Shown in pieces: positions 59,970 to 64,000 of a stretch of 64,000 nt of DNA (positions within the stretch are counted from its first letter, which is position 1; the number at the start of each line of letters is the position of its first letter). Below the pieces are notes generated by a model. The model was not told the origin of the DNA. It ran no database searches and saw only the letters and a list, made by a program, of their open reading frames with translations. Source of the stretch: Pseudalkalibacillus sp. SCS-8 (GTDB taxonomy: Bacteria; Bacillota; Bacilli; Bacillales; Fictibacillaceae); contig NZ_CP143541.1 in NCBI RefSeq assembly GCF_040126055.1, positions 558,001 through 622,000 of the forward strand, written 5' to 3'. The position numbers and the translations under genes are program-made.

Positions 59970-61115
59970 ATGACAGGTGCCCAGTTGAAAGAAAAGGTCA
60001 TTGCATATAGTAAATCAATCGGCATTGATAAAATTGGGTTTACGACGGCAGATCCTTTTACAGAATTGAAGGAACGCCTTCGTACTCAACAAGAATTGCA
60101 GTATCAATCGGGTTTTGAAGAACCCGATATCGATAAGCGGACAGAACCGGATCGGTTGTTACCGAATGCAAGATCCATCATTTCAATAGCGCTTGCCTAT
60201 CCGTCCAAAATGAAGGATGCACCTCGGAGCACGAAAGAGGAGCGAAGAGGAATCTTCTGCAGAGCTTCCTGGGGGAAGGATTACCATGATGTCCTTCGCG
60301 ATCGTATGGAAAAGCTTGAAGCCTATATTGCAGAGCTTGTGCCGGAAGCGAAAGTTGTATCAATGGTCGACACCGGAGAATTATCCGACCGTGCTGTAGC
60401 TGAAAGAGCTGGAATCGGATGGAGCGGAAAGAACTGTGCAACGATTACACCTGAGTTTGGCTCCTATGTTTATTTAGGGGAATTGATCACCACAGTTCCC
60501 TTTCCGCCTGATCAACCGATGACAGATCAGTGTGGTTCATGTAACAAATGTGTGGATGCCTGTCCGACAGGTGCTTTAGTTACCGGAGGACAGCTTGATT
60601 CGAATAAATGTATCGCATTTTTGACTCAGACGAAAGGGTTTTTACCAGAACGTTACCGTGAAAAGCTAGGTAACCGTTTGTATGGTTGTGATACGTGCCA
60701 GCAAGTTTGTCCTGAAAATAAAGGGAAGGATTTTCACATCCATCCTGAGATGGAACCGGATCCGGAAATTGCAAAACCGAAGCTTAAGCCATTGCTCTCC
60801 ATAAGTAACAGGGAGTTCAAGGAGAAGTTCGGCCCTATCGCAGGTTCATGGAGAGGGAAAAAACCAATTCAAAGAAATGCGATCATTGCATTAGGTAATT
60901 TTAAGGATAAAACAGCCCTACCGGATTTGATTCGTGTGTTGAATGAAGATCCTCGTCCAGTCATCCGTGGGACGGCGGCTTGGGCACTTGGAAAAATCGG
61001 TGGTTCAGAAGCTGAAAAATCCCTTAAATCAGCGAAAGAGAGAGAAAATGACGCAAATGTCCTATATGAAATTGAGAGAAGCTTGAATATGGCTGATAAT
61101 CACGTGAAATCGTGA
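59970..61115 (+). CDS. queG: Epoxyqueuosine reductase
   Basis: A 381-residue iron-sulfur enzyme that carries out the last step of queuosine synthesis in tRNA, reducing epoxyqueuosine with cobalamin. The two 4Fe-4S clusters are seen in CGSCNKCVDACPTGA (about 190) and CDTCQQVCPENK (about 240). The active-site block DTGELSDRAVAERAGIGWSG is present. The C-terminus carries HEAT-like repeats (ALPDLIRVLNEDPRPVIRG). AAAGGGGG supports ATG 59970. Its B. subtilis counterpart is YhbA, next to yhbB and cspR, as here. Confidence 0.95.
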   Translation: MTGAQLKEKVIAYSKSIGIDKIGFTTADPFTELKERLRTQQELQYQSGFEEPDIDKRTEPDRLLPNARSIISIALAYPSKMKDAPRSTKEERRGIFCRASWGKDYHDVLRDRMEKLEAYIAELVPEAKVVSMVDTGELSDRAVAERAGIGWSGKNCATITPEFGSYVYLGELITTVPFPPDQPMTDQCGSCNKCVDACPTGALVTGGQLDSNKCIAFLTQTKGFLPERYREKLGNRLYGCDTCQQVCPENKGKDFHIHPEMEPDPEIAKPKLKPLLSISNREFKEKFGPIAGSWRGKKPIQRNAIIALGNFKDKTALPDLIRVLNEDPRPVIRGTAAWALGKIGGSEAEKSLKSAKERENDANVLYEIERSLNMADNHVKS

Positions 61116-61172
61116 TGGTTAAATTAATTTACGTTAAGTATGATAATGCAAAAGGGTAAAAGAAGGGATAAG

Positions 61173-61709
61173 ATGGAGACGACACTTGTTGTACAATATG
61201 GGGAGATGGAAAGTCCAGTCGGTCCCCTGACGTTACTGAAAACTGAAAAGGGATTATGCCGGATTGATTTCGGATCGGCAGAGGAAAATCTTCCTCTTAT
61301 CAATGCCTGGTTGAAGAAACAAGCTCTAAAAGCTGAATTGACCTTCGATCATGCGTCGTTTCAACCTTTTATCGAACAGATTAATGAATACTTCAATCGA
61401 GAACGGACGCACTTTGACATTCCGATCGCACTCTTCGGTTCTACTTTCCAAAAGAAGGTGTGGGAAGGACTGGTGAAAATTCCTTATGGAGAAACTTACT
61501 CCTATAAGGATGTGGCGACGATGATTGGTTCCCCTAAAGCAGTAAGGGCAATTGGAAGTGCGAACAACAAAAACCCGCTCCCAATCATCATACCTTGCCA
61601 CCGAGTCATCGGAAGCAATGGCTCACTTGTCGGTTACGGTGGTGGACTTGATAAGAAAGAGATTCTTTTGAATCTTGAACAAGAAGAGCCATCTCAGATC
61701 TGTTCATAA
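61173..61709 (+). CDS. ogt: Methylated-DNA-protein cysteine methyltransferase
   Basis: A 178-residue suicide DNA repair protein that takes methyl groups from O6-methylguanine. The acceptor cysteine is in PCHRVIGSNG, after the helix-turn-helix block SPKAVRAIGSANNKNP. The C-terminal GYGGGLDKKEILLNLE is standard. An upstream in-frame ATG (61140) exists, but AGAAGGGA (61161-61168) points to ATG 61173. It lies between queG and the amidase gene. Confidence 0.93.
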   Translation: METTLVVQYGEMESPVGPLTLLKTEKGLCRIDFGSAEENLPLINAWLKKQALKAELTFDHASFQPFIEQINEYFNRERTHFDIPIALFGSTFQKKVWEGLVKIPYGETYSYKDVATMIGSPKAVRAIGSANNKNPLPIIIPCHRVIGSNGSLVGYGGGLDKKEILLNLEQEEPSQICS

Positions 61710-61722
61710 CTATAATTAATTG

Positions 61723-61750
61723 AAAAACCTACGAGCATGTAGGTTTTTTT
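61723..61750 (+). terminator. First terminator after ogt
   Basis: AAAACCTAC and GTAGGTTTT enclose GAGCAT and continue into a T run. Confidence 0.85.
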
Positions 61751-61757
61751 CGTGCTT

Positions 61758-61788
61758 AGAACTCTGTGTACAGGGTTCTTTTTTTTTA
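61758..61788 (+). terminator. Second terminator after ogt
   Basis: AGAACTCTG and CAGGGTTCT with a TGTA loop, followed by nine or so T. It is directly in tandem with the preceding terminator. Confidence 0.75.
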
Positions 61789-61825
61789 TGTCCAGCCATA
61801 GACATGAAAGGAGAATGTGATGGAA

Positions 61826-61884
61826 GTGTCAGGCACTTTTTCAAACCTGTTGGTATGTCTGGATTGTGAAAAAGTGCCTGACAC
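61826..61884. repeat. REP-like palindromic element 1
   Basis: An 18-base perfect inverted repeat, GTGTCAGGCACTTTTTCA at 61826-61843 and its complement at 61867-61884. Related elements occur at 62813 and 62908. GTGTCAGGCAC-type palindromes recur in genomes of this family (my recollection, not a search). It lies just upstream of the amidase start. Confidence 0.8.
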
Positions 61885-61913
61885 CATCTGCGATGAATAG
61901 GGGAGGTTGTGGA

Positions 61914-62804
61914 ATGGATTGGCTGACGACCTTACAGAAATTTATTGAAGAACATAATGCCTCCTTCACTACAGACTATATGAGAGATGAACGGATCAAT
62001 ACGCTCGAAAGTGAAGCATTGGTGCGGAGAGCGAAAAGCATGAAAGAGCGTAACGCCGTCATCGTCAATGCACAGGTGAAGGCGAAAATACTCGATAAGA
62101 CGACGGTTGATGATACTGAAGAAGTCATCTATTTGATACAACGTTCTTATTTGATCAAACAGACAATGAAATTCTATGTGGAAGAATGTCTTGAAAAGCG
62201 GAAAGCGACCATCGGGAACGGTGAGATCACAAGAGACGTTTCCTTGGTCATGGAGGGAAGGGAAAAATCGGATCCTCCATCAATTGAGCGGGACGAAGAA
62301 ATCATATCGATGCCGAGGTATCGTTATAATCGATTGGAAGCGGTGAAGTACGCTGAACGTTGGTGGAATTCGCACAACCCAGCCTATCGTCTATTTGAAA
62401 ATGATTGTACGAACTTCGTATCTCAATGCATGCATGCAGGAGGAGCACCGATGAGGGGGTACCCGAATCGGTCTAAAGGCTGGTGGTACCGTAGCAATAA
62501 TTGGAGTTACAGCTGGGCTGTCGCTAATACACTGCGCTGGCATTTAAGTGGATCAAAGCAAGGGTTGCGTGGCCAGGAAGTGCGATCACCCGAGCAGCTT
62601 ATCCCAGGTGATGTCATCTGTTACGATTTCGATGGAGATGGGCGCTGGCAGCATAACACGATTGTCGTAGCCAAGGATGAGATGGGGATGCCGCTGGTGA
62701 ACGCCCATACTCATAATAGCAGGATGCGGTATTGGGATTATACAGACTCAACAGCTTATACCCCAAAAATCAAATACAAATTCTTCCGCATTGTGGACGG
62801 GTGA
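61914..62804 (+). CDS. Amidase-domain protein (YhbB-like, PF12671)
   Basis: A 296-residue protein whose C-terminal half is the Amidase_6 domain: YNRLEAVKYAERWWNSHNPA (about 140), FENDCTNFVSQCMHAGGAPM with the catalytic Cys, and WQHNTIVV with the His. These are NlpC/P60-like cysteine hydrolases presumed to act on cell-wall peptides. The N-terminal 120 residues are helical. No signal peptide is visible. GGGGAGG (61900-61906) supports ATG 61914; a GTG 48 bases upstream lies inside the palindromic element and is rejected. The position matches yhbB of B. subtilis. Confidence 0.9.
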   Translation: MDWLTTLQKFIEEHNASFTTDYMRDERINTLESEALVRRAKSMKERNAVIVNAQVKAKILDKTTVDDTEEVIYLIQRSYLIKQTMKFYVEECLEKRKATIGNGEITRDVSLVMEGREKSDPPSIERDEEIISMPRYRYNRLEAVKYAERWWNSHNPAYRLFENDCTNFVSQCMHAGGAPMRGYPNRSKGWWYRSNNWSYSWAVANTLRWHLSGSKQGLRGQEVRSPEQLIPGDVICYDFDGDGRWQHNTIVVAKDEMGMPLVNAHTHNSRMRYWDYTDSTAYTPKIKYKFFRIVDG

Positions 62805-62812
62805 ATTGAGGA

Positions 62813-62873
62813 AGTGTCAGGCACTCTTTATGAAGCCTTGGTAGAGTGGGCTTCATGGGAAGTGCCTGACACC
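62813..62873. repeat. REP-like palindromic element 2
   Basis: Outer arms AGTGTCAGGCACT (62813-62825) and AGTGCCTGACACC (62861-62873) surround an inner stem ATGAAGCC/GGCTTCAT. It begins eight bases after the amidase stop codon. Confidence 0.8.
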
Positions 62874-62907
62874 ATTTCAGGAGCGTTGGGAGAGTAAGCG
62901 CTGTGGC

Positions 62908-62970
62908 AAGTGTCAGACACTGTTCCGGAAGCCTACATAGAGTAAGCTTCTTTGAAAGTGCCTGGCACTT
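62908..62970. repeat. REP-like palindromic element 3 (degenerate)
   Basis: AAGTGTCAGACACT (62908-62921) and AAAGTGCCTGGCACTT (62955-62970) with an inner GAAGC/GCTTC stem. It is a diverged member of the same family, 34 bases after element 2. Confidence 0.7.
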
Positions 62971-63032
62971 TGGGACATGCTATAATGGATGGTGGATTTG
63001 TATTATGATTTAGAAGTTAGAGGTGAATGGTT

Positions 63033-63503
63033 TTGTCGGTACACATCGTTTTGTTTCAACCTGAAATTCCAGCTAATACAGGAAACATTGCAAGGACTTG
63101 TGCGGCTACAGATACGTCGTTACATCTGATCCGTCCTCTAGGGTTTTCAACTGATGATAAGATGTTAAAAAGAGCAGGACTGGATTATTGGGAGCATGTC
63201 AACATATCCTATTATGATTCGATAGATGAGTTCTTCGAGAAGACGGAGGGGGAGTATTTCTACCTGACGAAATACGGTAAGAAGCCTCATACAACATTTG
63301 ATTACAGCAATCCTGAAGAAGATTATTATTTCGTATTCGGTAAGGAGACGACCGGTCTTCCGGATGAAATCATCGAAGCGAACATGGATCGGTGTCTTCG
63401 GATTCCAATGACCGATAATGTGCGTTCATTAAATTTGTCGAATACCGCGGCAATTCTCGTTTACGAGGCGCTGAGACAGCAAGACTTTCTACATTTGGAA
63501 TAG
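63033..63503 (+). CDS. trmL: tRNA (cytidine/uridine-34 2'-O) methyltransferase TrmL
   Basis: A 156-residue SPOUT methyltransferase that methylates the wobble ribose of leucine tRNAs with CAA/UAA anticodons (known as CspR/YibK). The family blocks are all present: QPEIPANTGNIARTCAAT at the start, FVFGKETTGLPDEI in the SAM knot, and IPMTDNVRSLNLSNTAAIL at the C-terminus. GAGGTGA (63020-63026) touches an in-frame ATG at 63027 but is well spaced from TTG 63033, which is therefore preferred. Confidence 0.94.
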   Translation: MSVHIVLFQPEIPANTGNIARTCAATDTSLHLIRPLGFSTDDKMLKRAGLDYWEHVNISYYDSIDEFFEKTEGEYFYLTKYGKKPHTTFDYSNPEEDYYFVFGKETTGLPDEIIEANMDRCLRIPMTDNVRSLNLSNTAAILVYEALRQQDFLHLE

Positions 63504-63519
63504 AACATAAACATACAAA

Positions 63520-63551
63520 AAAACGACTGATTCTCGAGAATCAGTCGTTTT
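63520..63551. terminator. Perfect palindromic terminator after trmL
   Basis: A 32-base perfect palindrome centred on CTCGAG (AAAACGACTGATT and its complement), with A and T runs on either side. It can serve trmL and the convergent small gene. Confidence 0.88.
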
Positions 63552-63575
63552 CCGATTGTGGTATGTAAGCCACTG

Positions 63576-63668
63576 TTATTTTCTTGTACCGGGACGATCA
63601 TTGTATCCGGCAGTGAAAATTGCTGTTAAAAAGGCCAAAATAACACCTAAAATGAGGATAAAGCTCAT
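63576..63668 (-). CDS. Thirty-residue membrane peptide
   Basis: A very short gene on the minus strand. The start codon is the complement of 63666-63668 with a perfect AAAGGAGG six bases before it; the stop is at 63576-63578. The product has a hydrophobic helix (SFILILGVILAFLTAIFTAG) and a polar tail (YNDRPGTRK). An extended -10 box, TGCTATAAT, lies on the minus strand at 63713-63721. The strong translation and promoter signals make it credible as a real gene. I do not recognise a named family; function unknown. Confidence 0.75.
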   Translation of the reverse strand: MSFILILGVILAFLTAIFTAGYNDRPGTRK

Positions 63669-63712
63669 ATGACATCCTCCTTTAAAGCATAGTATATCCA
63701 TTCATACATACC

Positions 63713-63721
63713 ATTATAGCA
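63713..63721 (-). promoter_or_regulatory. Extended -10 promoter of the small membrane peptide
   Basis: TGCTATAAT on the minus strand, about 45 bases upstream of the start codon. The matching -35 region (ATACAC) is weak, as is usual with extended -10 promoters. Confidence 0.5.
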
Positions 63722-63804
63722 AATCATACAAAAATGTGTATGAAAAACTGTGACAAAAATGTAATAATAGACAAATAAACACTAAGAATTGGGAGTTTGT
63801 CATC

Positions 63805-64000
63805 TTGGGGAAAAATACATATTTGACTGGCTATTTTCCGTTGTTTTCGATTATCTTGTTCAGTTCGTCTTTTGGATTTTATACGGAAGTCTATCTCGTT
63901 GAGCAGTTAGAAAGACTTGGGATCTATCGTGGTATGACGGAGCTTTTTTCTGTCATACAAATACAGCTGGCTCTATGGTTCGTCTGTACATTGTTGTTTT
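63805..64000 (+). CDS. Membrane protein, probably DUF5366 (YufK-like), 5' part
   Basis: A gene that runs off the right edge; 65 residues are visible. It starts with TTG at 63805 behind GGGAG (63791-63795). The N-terminus (GKNTYLTGYFPLFSIILFSS) and a second hydrophobic segment near the edge (IQLALWFVCTLLF) indicate a multi-span membrane protein. The beginning reminds me of the DUF5366/YufK family, from memory only. Function unknown. Confidence 0.55.
   Translation, partial: MGKNTYLTGYFPLFSIILFSSSFGFYTEVYLVEQLERLGIYRGMTELFSVIQIQLALWFVCTLLF

Noticed and set aside
61866..61913. Upstream GTG start for the amidase-domain protein
   Set aside because: It lies inside the palindromic repeat and has no ribosome binding site; GGGGAGG before ATG 61914 fits much better.

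Overview
The window is chromosomal DNA from a low-to-moderate G+C Gram-positive rod of the family Bacillaceae. Three signs agree: the 16S/23S sequence type, strong AGGAGG-type ribosome binding sites, and gene order. The order ygzB - ygxA - rRNA operon - 16-gene tRNA cluster (Asn-Ser-Glu-Val-fMet-Asp-Phe-Thr-Tyr-Trp-His-Gln-Gly-Cys-Leu-Leu) matches what I recall of the B. subtilis rrnD/trnD locus. The right end (queG - amidase - trmL) matches the yhbA-yhbB-cspR neighbourhood. A 37-kb biosynthetic cluster and a giant surface protein with its sortase lie between these conserved blocks. I cannot name a genus with confidence.

Layout. 1-1100: divergent ygzB (partial) and ygxA. 1233-8222: rRNA operon with tandem promoters P1/P2, 16S, 23S, 5S, 16 tRNAs and a strong terminator. 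The tRNA array contains an odd stretch with two copies of a small hairpin. 8223-9281: A+T-rich gene-free spacer with two further terminator-like hairpins and a likely promoter. 9282-46944: a hybrid non-ribosomal peptide / polyketide cluster, all on the + strand. 47149-47874: DUF421 membrane protein. 48133-57066: a 2766-residue LPKTG surface protein and a class D-like sortase. 57182-64000: housekeeping and small genes (Pmp3/YqaE, B3/B4-domain protein, COG3044 P-loop protein, queG, ogt, amidase, trmL, a 30-residue membrane peptide and the start of a DUF5366-like membrane protein), with three REP-like palindromes around the amidase gene.

How the cluster appears to work (domain reading from the sequence; substrates inferred from binding-pocket codes). 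NRPS1: A(Val-like)-T-C-T-E, with no A domain between C and the second T. NRPS2: C-A(Glu)-T-C-A(Val)-T-C-A(Leu)-T-C. NRPS3: half a C domain, then A(Val)-T-C-A(Val)-T. A stand-alone acyltransferase precedes two PKS proteins, each KS-(DH-like)-KR-ACP without an integrated AT, so malonyl units must be supplied in trans. The simplest collinear product is Val - D-residue of unknown identity (perhaps Val) - Glu - Val - Leu - Val - Val extended by two reduced C2 units. There is no starter C domain, so a free or later-modified N-terminus is expected, and no terminal thioesterase or reductase. An ABC-2 exporter (one ATPase, two permeases), an unknown polytopic membrane protein, a type II thioesterase and a Sfp-type phosphopantetheinyl transferase complete the cluster. 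I recognise no regulator or transposase.

The features most worth attention are the A-less C-T-E module, the C/half-C junction between NRPS2 and NRPS3, a 1.5-kb almost identical duplication covering both Val A domains of NRPS3, the atypical DH motifs with no chain-release domain, and the repeated hairpin inside the tRNA operon.
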